Source of the DNA: Clostridia bacterium
Lineage (GTDB): Bacteria; Bacillota; Clostridia; Christensenellales; Aristaeellaceae
Reading direction: 5' to 3'
Length of the DNA: 38,316 nucleotides
Assembly: GCA_017481825.1 (NCBI GenBank)
Contig: JAFUOR010000107.1
Coordinates: 1 to 38,316 of the forward strand
The position numbers were made by a program, and so were the translations under genes. This document shows, piece by piece, positions 17,360-24,598 of this stretch; position 1 is the stretch's first letter, and every line of letters starts with the position of its first letter. The notes beneath the pieces are model-generated. The model saw only the letters and a list, made by a program, of their open reading frames with translations. It was not told the DNA's origin and made no database searches.

Positions 17360-18280
17360 ATGCCGCAGCGTGATTACTACCGTAAGCGCCACAGTCCCTG
17401 GCCTCGCCGCATCCTCATGGCCCTGCTGGCGGCGATGATGCTCTACGCTGCCGTGCAGCTGATCGGCTACATCATGGAGCAGCAGCACACCCGCGCCCTC
17501 CAGGAGCAGCAGCGTCAGGCCCTGCAGACGGAGGCTCCCACCACCATTCCGACGCAGGCTCCTACGGCCACGCCTGATCCGGAGGCCTCCGGCAGCTCGG
17601 ATGCTCCGGCGACGCTTGTCCCCACCGCTACGCCCCAGCCTACGGCGACCCTTGCGCCCTGGCTCAAGCCGGATATGCTGGCGACCTATCAGCGGCTGTA
17701 CAGCCAGAATAACGATCTGGTGGGCTGGCTGAACATCGATGCACTTTACCGGGTGGATTTCGCGGTGGTTCAGCGTGATCAGAGCTACTATCTTCGCCGT
17801 GACTTCTATGGCGAGCGCAACATGAATGGTACAGCCTTTATGGACATGTCCTGCAGCATCTGGCCCCGGGACGACAATCTCATCATCTACGCCCATAACA
17901 TGAAGAGCGGTGAAATGTTCGGCGAGTTGCATAAGCTGGCGGAGGAGGAATTCTACCGCGCGGCGCCCATCACATGGTTTGATACGCTCTATGAAAAGGG
18001 GATGTACGTCCCTCTGGCGGTCATCCTGTGTACGGTGCAGCAGGGGCCGGAATACTTCCGGTTCTACGAGAGGAATTTCAAGAGCCAGCAGGCCTTTGAC
18101 GATTATGTTGCCCGGGCGCGGGCGCTGTCAAAGGTGGATACGCCCTACGACGCGCGCTATGGCGACGAGCTGCTGACCCTGGTGACCTGCTATGACGAGG
18201 CGGACACCCAGCGCTTCGTGGTGGTGCTGCGCAAGGTGCGTGCCGGTGAAAATGCGGACGCCCTGGCGCAAATGTGGTAA
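17360..18280 (+). CDS. Class B sortase with Pro/Thr-rich stalk
   Basis: A 306-residue membrane-bound transpeptidase. A basic N-terminus and one transmembrane helix (about residues 18-38) are followed by a Pro/Thr/Ala-rich linker (about 59-100, repeated 'PTATP'). The sortase fold begins near 100. Catalytic triad: H179 in IIYAHNMKSG, C277 in LLTLVTCYDE and R285 in TQRFVVVLRKV. The longer class B form is shown by the helix between H and C and by the NLIIYAHN motif. It most likely joins the VPETG signal of the adjacent adhesin to peptidoglycan; partnership is inferred from gene order. The start at 17360 has AAGGAGG about nine bases upstream; the frame from 17255 has no such site. A strong terminator follows. 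Confidence 0.92.
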   Translation: MPQRDYYRKRHSPWPRRILMALLAAMMLYAAVQLIGYIMEQQHTRALQEQQRQALQTEAPTTIPTQAPTATPDPEASGSSDAPATLVPTATPQPTATLAPWLKPDMLATYQRLYSQNNDLVGWLNIDALYRVDFAVVQRDQSYYLRRDFYGERNMNGTAFMDMSCSIWPRDDNLIIYAHNMKSGEMFGELHKLAEEEFYRAAPITWFDTLYEKGMYVPLAVILCTVQQGPEYFRFYERNFKSQQAFDDYVARARALSKVDTPYDARYGDELLTLVTCYDEADTQRFVVVLRKVRAGENADALAQMW

Positions 18281-18288
18281 AACAAATG

Positions 18289-18325
18289 GCCTCTCCTGAT
18301 GTAAAAGCGTCAGGAGAGGCTGTTC
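18289..18325 (+). terminator. Terminator after the sortase gene
   Basis: Eleven-base stem GCCTCTCCTGA (18289-18299) with TCAGGAGAGGC (18310-18320), ten-base loop, then TGTTCTTC. Confidence 0.82.
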
Positions 18326-18363
18326 TTCATCTGTGTTTCATAGAAGGGCTGTATGCTATCTTT

Positions 18364-18416
18364 GGCAGCGTAGGTTCATGCTGCCGTTGACGGTATTTTA
18401 TCCCATGTGGTATGAT
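18364..18416 (+). promoter_or_regulatory. Promoter of the MMPL operon with upstream inverted repeat
   Basis: TTGACG (18387-18392), 18-base spacer, TATGAT (18411-18416) preceded by TGG as an extended -10. Directly upstream is an inverted repeat GGCAGC (18364-18369), ten bases, GCTGCC (18380-18385), a possible regulator site. Confidence 0.7.
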
Positions 18417-18452
18417 AAATAAAGCAAGGAAAGTGAAACGGAGGCGATGATC

Positions 18453-20543
18453 ATGGAGCGATTCTACCGGGCCGTTGTGCGGCATCCGAAAATGGTGATC
18501 GCCCTGTTCCTCGTGTGTCTGTCGGTGTCTTTGGCGCTCTCGCCGCTGGTGGGGGTCAACTATAATGTTGCGGATTTTCTGCCTGCGGATACCATATCGA
18601 CCCGAGCTATCGAAGTCATGACGGAGCAATATGACACGGGCGTGCCCAATGCCAGGGCGCTGGCGCGGGATGTATCGGTTGCGGAGGCCCTGGCACTCAA
18701 ATCAGCGCTTGCAGCTATCGATGGCATCGATGCGGTGATGTGGCTGGATGACGAGGCTGATATCCTGCAGCCTGTAGAATACCTTGATCCGGCTGTGGTG
18801 GCACGCTATTATGCGGAGGGGGATGCGCTGTTCTCCCTGACGATTCAGGAATCCAAGGCCATTGCGGCGCTGGCTGACGTCCGCGCACTGCTGGGGGAGG
18901 ACGCGGCCCTTTCCGGCGGCGCGGTGTCCACGGCGGAGGCCAAAACCAGCACCATTGGGCAGGTGCAGATCATCTCCCTTTGCGCAGTGGCCTTTGTGAT
19001 CGTGATGCTGCTGCTGACCACCACCTCCTGGATGGATCCGCTGGTGGTGCTGCTGAGCCTGGGCGTGGCCATCGGCATCAACATGGGTACTAATCTGATC
19101 TTTGGCACGGTCTCCTTTGTGACGGACGCTTCCGGTGCGGTGCTGCAGCTGGCGGTATCGCTGGATTATTCGATCTTCCTGCTGCACCGATTTGACGAGT
19201 GCCGCAGGGAATGCGCCGATGCGAAGGAAGCCATGGTGCAGGCGCTGTGCCGCTCCACCAGCTCCATATTGTCCAGTGGACTCACCACGGTGATCGGCTT
19301 TCTGGCGCTGTGCCTGATGAAGTTCCTCATCGGCCCCGATCTGGGTCTGGCACTGGCCAAGGGTGTGGCGATCAGCCTGATCACGGTGCTGGTGTTTACG
19401 CCCGTACTGATCCTGACGCTGCTCCCGGGCATTGACAAGGCGCGCCACCGTTCCTTCATGCCCTCGTGGCGCGGGTTGGGGCAGCTCATCCGCCGGCTGA
19501 TGATCCCGATGGTGACGGTGTTTGCCATCGTGGTGCTTCCCTCCTATCTGGCGGCGCAGAAGACGGACTATTACTACGGTGCGGCCTACATCTTCGGTGA
19601 GGATACTGAGGTGGGCCGGGACGCTGCGGAGATCAACAGCCTGTACGGCAAGGAGACCGCGCTGGTGCTCATGGTGCCGCGCAATGAAACCGCCCGCGAG
19701 CTGGCGCTGTCCGCGCAGGTGCAGAAGATTCCCCAGGTGACGGGCGTGACCTCCTGGGTGGACACTGCCGGAGCAACCATTCCGCCGGAATATGTGGATG
19801 CATCTATCCGCGAGATGCTGCTCAGCGATGAATACAGCCGCATGGTCATCAACCTGGCGATGGACGTGGAGGGCGCTGAGCCCTTCGAGGTCGTGGCGGA
19901 CATTCGCGCACTGGCGGAGGAATACTTCCCCGGCGAATGGCTCATGGCAGGCGAAGCGGCCTCTACCTACGACCTGATGGTGACCATTCAGCAGGATATG
20001 CTGCTGGTGAATCTGGTGGCGGTGGGCGCGGTGTTCGTGGTGCTGCTGCTGTCCATGCGCTCGGTGGTACTGCCCTTCATTCTGGTTTTGTGCATCGAGG
20101 GAGCCATCTGGCTCAATACGGCTGTGCCCTACTTTATGGGGCAGCATGTGTTCTACATTTCCTACCTGATCATTTCCAGCGTGCAGCTGGGCGCAACGGT
20201 GGATTACGCCATCCTCTTTACGGACCGCTACATGGAGTTCCGCCGTCAGCTGCCCAAGCGGGAGGCGCTGGTGATCACCGTACAGACCGTGACTACCTCC
20301 ATCCTGACCAGCGGCCTGACCATGACGGTGGTGGGGTTGCTGATGGGCTTTGTATCGACCCATCAGATTCTGGCGCAGCTGGGCATGTTCATGGGGCGCG
20401 GCACGCTCCTGTCCATGATCAGCGTGTTCTTTGTGCTGCCCGGCATGCTGTATCTGCTGGATGGCCTCATCCGCCGCGGCACACTGGGGGCAGGGGCTCA
20501 TGCGGACACTACCACAGAAATGGAGGGAACGCTTGATGCGTAA
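18453..20543 (+). CDS. MMPL-family RND-superfamily exporter
   Basis: A 696-residue membrane protein with the MMPL layout: helix 1 (about residues 15-35), a large outer-face loop (about 36-165), five helices, then helix 7 near residue 350, a second loop (about 370-520) and five more helices. The two repeats each carry the buried Asp-Tyr pair used for proton coupling in this family, in LQLAVSLDYSIFLLHR and LGATVDYAILFTDRY. Relatives export lipids, glycolipids or toxic compounds; the cargo here is unknown. GGAGG lies eight bases before ATG 18453 and only two before the ATG at 18447, so I use 18453. It overlaps the next gene by eight bases, so the two products are probably made in step and work together. 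Confidence 0.9.
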   Translation: MERFYRAVVRHPKMVIALFLVCLSVSLALSPLVGVNYNVADFLPADTISTRAIEVMTEQYDTGVPNARALARDVSVAEALALKSALAAIDGIDAVMWLDDEADILQPVEYLDPAVVARYYAEGDALFSLTIQESKAIAALADVRALLGEDAALSGGAVSTAEAKTSTIGQVQIISLCAVAFVIVMLLLTTTSWMDPLVVLLSLGVAIGINMGTNLIFGTVSFVTDASGAVLQLAVSLDYSIFLLHRFDECRRECADAKEAMVQALCRSTSSILSSGLTTVIGFLALCLMKFLIGPDLGLALAKGVAISLITVLVFTPVLILTLLPGIDKARHRSFMPSWRGLGQLIRRLMIPMVTVFAIVVLPSYLAAQKTDYYYGAAYIFGEDTEVGRDAAEINSLYGKETALVLMVPRNETARELALSAQVQKIPQVTGVTSWVDTAGATIPPEYVDASIREMLLSDEYSRMVINLAMDVEGAEPFEVVADIRALAEEYFPGEWLMAGEAASTYDLMVTIQQDMLLVNLVAVGAVFVVLLLSMRSVVLPFILVLCIEGAIWLNTAVPYFMGQHVFYISYLIISSVQLGATVDYAILFTDRYMEFRRQLPKREALVITVQTVTTSILTSGLTMTVVGLLMGFVSTHQILAQLGMFMGRGTLLSMISVFFVLPGMLYLLDGLIRRGTLGAGAHADTTTEMEGTLDA

Positions 20544-22617
20544 GGTATTATGTCTGGTGCTGGCCATGCTGCTGCTCACGGGCGCTGCACTGGCGGAAAA
20601 ATCCGAGGTTGTCTATGCTGTGCTGGATGCGGATGGCTCGGTCGATGGCGCCTATGTCGTGAATGAGTTTTCGGCCGGGCGCATCGTGGATTACGGCGAT
20701 TACAGCGGGGTGAGGATGCTCAATACCCTTGACGAGATAGAGTATCGCGGAGATCGCGTAACCTTCCGCACCACGGCGGAGCGTGCCGCCTATCAGGGCG
20801 ACCTGGCGGATGCGGAGCTCCCGTGGCTGTTTGACATTGAATACATGCTCGATGGTCGCGTGCTGCCTGCTCGCCGTGTTGCGGGAGAGGACGGCACCGT
20901 GGCGGTGCGGCTGAAAATTACGAAAAATCCCGACTGCGCGGGTGATTTCTTCAACACCCATGCCCTGCAGATCACCGTGCAGCTGGATATGGACAGGTGC
21001 ACGGATATTACCGCCAACGGCGCGACGCAGGCCCGCGTGGGCGATATGCGCCAGCTGACCTACATTCTTTTGCCCGGCACGGAATCGGAGATCACCTTTG
21101 CTTGTCAGGCGGAGGATTTTTACCTGCCGGCCATCAGCATCAACGGCGTGATGATGTCCCTTGATCTTGGGGACAACGCGATGGTTGGTCAGCTGACCGA
21201 GGGTGGCGTGCAGCTGCGCGAGGGTGCGGACATGATGGTGGATGCGCTCTTTGCCCAGGCCAATGCCGAATTGAAGGCAAAGGAAGCCGATCTAAAAAAG
21301 CTCAAAATCACCGTGCCGGTGCTGACGCGCGACAATTATGTTCAGGAGCTGGACAAGGTGATGGCGGCCTTCCTGGATGGTTTGGACGCTTATGTCATGA
21401 ATCAGGCCTCCGCAACGCTGGAGACGACAGTTCGCAACGCGGTCAGGGCGGAGGTGCGCAAGCAGGTGGAGCAGGCAGCCCGCCCGACGGTCCGCGCCGA
21501 GGTGGAGAAGGCCGTGGAGGCTGAGGTTCGCAGGCAGGTGGAGGCCGCGATGGAGAACCCCAGCGGCGATATGGTGGAGCAGCAGGTGCAGCAGCAGATG
21601 CAGAGCGCGGCTGTGCAGGCGGTGATCGACGGCAAGGTGTTCCTCGCCATGCAGTCCGGCGATACGCAGGATCAGATCACCGCCGAAATGGCGGCGGTTA
21701 TCCGGCCTCAGGTGGAGGCGACCCTCCGCGAGCAGACCCGAACCGAGGCAGCCAATGCTGCGCAGCTGACCATCACGGCTCAGGTGCAGCTGGAACTTCG
21801 CACGCAGGGGATCAATCCGGATGATGCCACCGTTGCCGCCATGGTGGCGGAGCGCATGCAGAGCGCCGAGACGCAGCAGGGGATCGAATCCGCCACGCAG
21901 CTGGCCATGGAATCCGATGTGATGCAGGCGCTCATTGACGCTGCCGTGCTGGAGCAGTGTCGCGGTGATGCGGGCTACGACCAGGCCTACGCCGAGGCTG
22001 AGGCGGCTGTGCGGGCGCAGGTCACGGCGGAAGTGGAAGCCGACGTGCGCAAGGCCGTCATTGCTTCCATCAAGCTCCTGGGCAGCGGCAGCGTAGACGA
22101 GGTCGTGGCCGAGCAGATGCAGAGCGAGGCTGTGCAGGCCACCATCGAGGCGGAGACCGACAAGGCCATGCAATCCGGCGAGGCCAAGGCGCAGATTGAT
22201 GCAATGGTGGAACAGCAGATGCAGAGCGCAGAGGTCAAGGCCATCATCCAGGAGGAGATCGTCAAGGGCCGGTACAGCAGTGCTTATCAGAGCAGTGTTG
22301 CCGAGGCGCTGAAGAAGAACGGAAAGGATGGCGAAGCCTATCAGGCGTTGGTGACGCTCAAAGCCAGCCTTGATGATGTGATGGCCTTCCGGGATGGCCT
22401 GTACCAGTACACCAATGGCGTGGAGGGCGCGCTGGGCGGCCTTGGCAGCATGGGCGTCGGGACGCTGACCTCCTTTACCGACAGCCGCAACGAGGATGTG
22501 ACCAGCGTGCAGTTTGCTATCACCACCCGTGCGGTGGAGAAGGAAGCAGAGGTGGAGAAAGTGACCGAGGCGGAAGAGCCGACGATCATCGACCGCTTCC
22601 TGGATTTGTTCCGATAA
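20536..22617 (+). CDS. Secreted Gln/Met-rich helical-repeat protein, probable partner of the MMPL exporter
   Basis: A 693-residue exported protein: signal peptide at residues 1-20 (MRKVLCLVLAMLLLTGAALA), an N-terminal beta-rich domain (about 21-240) opening EVVYAVLDADGSVDGAYVVN, then a long helical region (about 250-610) rich in Ala, Glu, Gln and Met. In it four diverged copies of a unit 'MVxxxMQSxxVQAxI...AMQSG' start near nucleotides 21574, 21838, 22103 and 22201, and AEVRKQVEQA-type heptads repeat before them. The tail is acidic and ends in an amphipathic helix, TIIDRFLDLFR. I know similar proteins only as unnamed neighbours of MMPL or YhgE-type exporters in Clostridia. The start codon overlaps the MMPL stop, with GGAGGG upstream. 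A role as an extracytoplasmic adaptor is inferred. Confidence 0.78.
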   Translation: MRKVLCLVLAMLLLTGAALAEKSEVVYAVLDADGSVDGAYVVNEFSAGRIVDYGDYSGVRMLNTLDEIEYRGDRVTFRTTAERAAYQGDLADAELPWLFDIEYMLDGRVLPARRVAGEDGTVAVRLKITKNPDCAGDFFNTHALQITVQLDMDRCTDITANGATQARVGDMRQLTYILLPGTESEITFACQAEDFYLPAISINGVMMSLDLGDNAMVGQLTEGGVQLREGADMMVDALFAQANAELKAKEADLKKLKITVPVLTRDNYVQELDKVMAAFLDGLDAYVMNQASATLETTVRNAVRAEVRKQVEQAARPTVRAEVEKAVEAEVRRQVEAAMENPSGDMVEQQVQQQMQSAAVQAVIDGKVFLAMQSGDTQDQITAEMAAVIRPQVEATLREQTRTEAANAAQLTITAQVQLELRTQGINPDDATVAAMVAERMQSAETQQGIESATQLAMESDVMQALIDAAVLEQCRGDAGYDQAYAEAEAAVRAQVTAEVEADVRKAVIASIKLLGSGSVDEVVAEQMQSEAVQATIEAETDKAMQSGEAKAQIDAMVEQQMQSAEVKAIIQEEIVKGRYSSAYQSSVAEALKKNGKDGEAYQALVTLKASLDDVMAFRDGLYQYTNGVEGALGGLGSMGVGTLTSFTDSRNEDVTSVQFAITTRAVEKEAEVEKVTEAEEPTIIDRFLDLFR

Positions 22618-22635
22618 GGCATATTCCCATAGAAA

Positions 22636-22672
22636 ACGCGCCCTGACGGCAACGATGGCTGTCAGGGCGCGT
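22636..22672. terminator. Bidirectional terminator between the MMPL operon and the GNAT-ManA gene
   Basis: Fifteen-base GC-rich stem (22636-22650 with 22658-22672, one G-T pair) and a seven-base loop. Preceded by AAAA on the left, so U-rich for the leftward transcript. Confidence 0.8.
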
Positions 22673-22683
22673 CTGTGTCATTT

Positions 22684-24135
22684 TCAGCGGGGCATGGACA
22701 GGGCTGCGCGGCCGGTGCCCATCAGGGTCAGCGCGGGGGTCTTGGCGGGGATGTACAGGCTTTCGCCTCGGGCCAGCGTGCGCTTGCCGCCCTGCCAGCA
22801 CAGGGTCAGATCGCCCTCCAGGGCCGTCAGCATGCCGAAATCCGCCACTGTGGGGATGCACTGCTGTCCATCGACCTTCATCAGGTCAAGGGTGAAGTAG
22901 GTTTCATCCAGCACGCGGGCGACGGGCGCATCCGGCGCGGGGATGGGGTTCAGGGTGAAATCAAGATCGGTCACGTCCAGCGCCTTATCCAGATGGAGCT
23001 CGCGGCGGTTGCCGTTCTTGTCCACGCGATCCCAATCGTAGAAGCGGTAGGTCACGTCGGAGGACTGCTGAATCTCGTAGAGCATGATGCCCGCGCCGAT
23101 GGCGTGCACGCAGCCCGCCGGGATGAAGCACACGTCGCCGGGCTTCACATCCACGCGGCGCAGGAGGGGCTCGACGGCTGCGCCAGCCTCGCAGGCGGTG
23201 CGCAGCTCGGCGAGGGTCGTGCCGCTGCGGATGCCATACACCAGCTGGCTGCCCTCGGGCGCGTCCAGAATCAGCCATGCCTCGGTCTTGCCCAGTTTGC
23301 CGTTTTCGTTGGCGGCGGCGTAGCGATCATCAGGGTGTACCTGTACGGAAAGGCTCTCCGCCGCGTCAATGAGCTTAAGCAGCAGTGGGAAGGTCTTGCC
23401 CGCATACTTGCCTGCAAAGTCCGCACCGTATTTTTCAATCAGCGCCGGGAGGGTCGCGCCGGTATCGTCGGTGGACTCCAGTCCCGGAATGCAGCTGACC
23501 TCAAGGCTCTCGCCCGTGGGAATATCCGCGATGGGCTTGCCGTACACCGTGCGCAGCTTCTCGCCGCCCCAGGGGGTCAGCTTGCCGCCGCGGAAGGCGG
23601 GGTGCATTGCCAGCGGCAGCAGGGGGCAATCGCCGGTGAGGGGCATTTCATAGCAGCAGAAGGGCAGTTCCCGGTGGAAGAACTTCACCTCACCAGCCTT
23701 GCGCATGCCCATGCGGGTGTAGAGCTTCTGAGCATTCTCGTTGGGGGAGTAGGTGTCGATGCGCAGGCAGTCGCAGCCCTGCGCTCGCAGGATATCGCCT
23801 ACATCGGCCAGAATCTGTCTGCCAAGGCCTTTACCCTGCAGGTCAGGGGCGATGGCGAGGCGGTGGAACGCGCCGGGCTTCACGCCAAAGAGCCAGTTCA
23901 CATCCGCATATTCCGGGTCGAAATTCGTATCCACGGTCACGGCGCACAGGAGCTTTTCGCCCTCATAGGCGACGTAGAGCGTGCCTGCGTCCAGGCTCTT
24001 TTGCAGGAAGTCCTCGTTGGGGTATTCGCCCCACACCCATTGGGGGCAGGCGGAGGTGGCCATGTCGGCGCAGACGGACTGGTAGAGTCCACAGACAGAG
24101 GCGAAATTCGCCTGAGAGGCTTTTGTGAGAAGCAT
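22684..24135 (-). CDS. manA: Fusion of GNAT N-acetyltransferase and type I mannose-6-phosphate isomerase
   Basis: A single 483-residue frame. Residues 1-163 are a GNAT acetyltransferase: the acetyl-CoA loop is APDLQGKGLGRQIL (Q100-G105) after FHRLAI, and the C-terminal part reads YTRMGMRKAGEVKFF. From about residue 170 a complete short-form Firmicutes ManA follows, starting PLLPLAMHPAFRGGKLTPWGG. It has zinc ligands Q265 and H267 (SVQVHPDD), E285 (KTEAWLI) and H344 (AGCVHAIG), and catalytic R364 (VTYRFYDWD). ManA interconverts mannose-6-phosphate and fructose-6-phosphate. The acetyl acceptor is unknown. The start at 24135 has AAAGGAGG; no internal ribosome binding site precedes the ManA part, so it is a real fusion in this sequence. 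ManA alone is usually about 310 residues. Confidence 0.88.
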   Translation of the reverse strand: MLLTKASQANFASVCGLYQSVCADMATSACPQWVWGEYPNEDFLQKSLDAGTLYVAYEGEKLLCAVTVDTNFDPEYADVNWLFGVKPGAFHRLAIAPDLQGKGLGRQILADVGDILRAQGCDCLRIDTYSPNENAQKLYTRMGMRKAGEVKFFHRELPFCCYEMPLTGDCPLLPLAMHPAFRGGKLTPWGGEKLRTVYGKPIADIPTGESLEVSCIPGLESTDDTGATLPALIEKYGADFAGKYAGKTFPLLLKLIDAAESLSVQVHPDDRYAAANENGKLGKTEAWLILDAPEGSQLVYGIRSGTTLAELRTACEAGAAVEPLLRRVDVKPGDVCFIPAGCVHAIGAGIMLYEIQQSSDVTYRFYDWDRVDKNGNRRELHLDKALDVTDLDFTLNPIPAPDAPVARVLDETYFTLDLMKVDGQQCIPTVADFGMLTALEGDLTLCWQGGKRTLARGESLYIPAKTPALTLMGTGRAALSMPR

Positions 24136-24173
24136 GGGGAGTCCTCCTTTTGTTGTTGATGGCAGAGCTGGGG

Positions 24174-24253
24174 CCACCTCATCCGACCTCGCGTTCCGCT
24201 CGGGTACCTTCCTCCTTAAGGGAAAGCTCCCGCCGCAGCGGGTGATGAGGTGG
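24174..24253. repeat. 80-bp palindromic element with 10-bp terminal inverted repeats (MITE/REP-like)
   Basis: CCACCTCATC (24174-24183) and GATGAGGTGG (24244-24253) are exact inverted termini; the interior includes CCTTAAGG. Elements with CCACCTCATC-like ends occur in many copies in related gut Clostridia as I recall. It sits in the upstream region of the GNAT-ManA gene and at the end of the decayed DUF559 gene. Confidence 0.65.
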
Positions 24254-24592
24254 AAAGCTGCGGTATATGCCTGTAAATATTTTGACAGACTTCCTGGAAC
24301 TTGTGATTGATCATCGCAAAACCGTTATTCCGAGCCCGTTCAGATATGCATCCCGAACCCGGTCTGATTTCAGGGCCGCCTCGTCATAATGCTGCGAACC
24401 ATCCAGCTCAATGACAACCTTTGCGACGGAACAATAAAAATCTACAATAATATCGTCCGATGACCTTCTGGCGATTTACAGTCACAGGCAGTGCTTGAGA
24501 AAATCGTACCAGAGATGTCGTTCTTCCTTGGTCCTGGTTTTGCGGAGTACCTTTGCATTTGGAATCAGCCCGGAGCTTTGCGTTTGATTCAT
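24252..24592 (-). pseudogene. Decayed DUF559 (Vsr/endonuclease-fold) gene
   Basis: The minus strand encodes pieces of a DUF559 protein in shifting frames. An N-terminal piece from ATG 24592 reads NAKVLRKTRTKEERHLWYDF. The next piece, LPVTVNRQKVIG, is in another frame. Then come IIVDFYCSVAKVVIELDGSQHY and YLNGLGITVLR back in the first frame. A final piece, INHKFQEVCQNIYRHIPQ, is in a shifted frame and runs into the inverted-repeat element. At least three frameshifts and in-frame stops rule out an active product. Intact members are about 120-residue nuclease-fold proteins with the ELDG motif, often associated with mobile or repair functions. The ATG lies six bases after the ABC transporter stop, with no ribosome binding site. 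Together with the 80-bp element it fills the 463-base gap between two genes. Confidence 0.82.
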
Positions 24593-24598
24593 AGGGTA

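Noticed and set aside
13357-17361. A 1334-codon open frame on the minus strand opposite the adhesin gene
   Set aside because: It lies wholly opposite a clear repeat protein, lacks a ribosome binding site and family resemblance, and is explained by G/C-ending codons that suppress antisense stops.
18702-20579. A 625-codon minus-strand frame opposite the MMPL gene
   Set aside because: His/Gln/Arg-rich low-complexity translation, typical antisense of a membrane protein gene.
22675-24159. A 494-codon plus-strand frame opposite the GNAT-ManA gene
   Set aside because: The fusion's active-site residues and ribosome binding site settle the coding strand.
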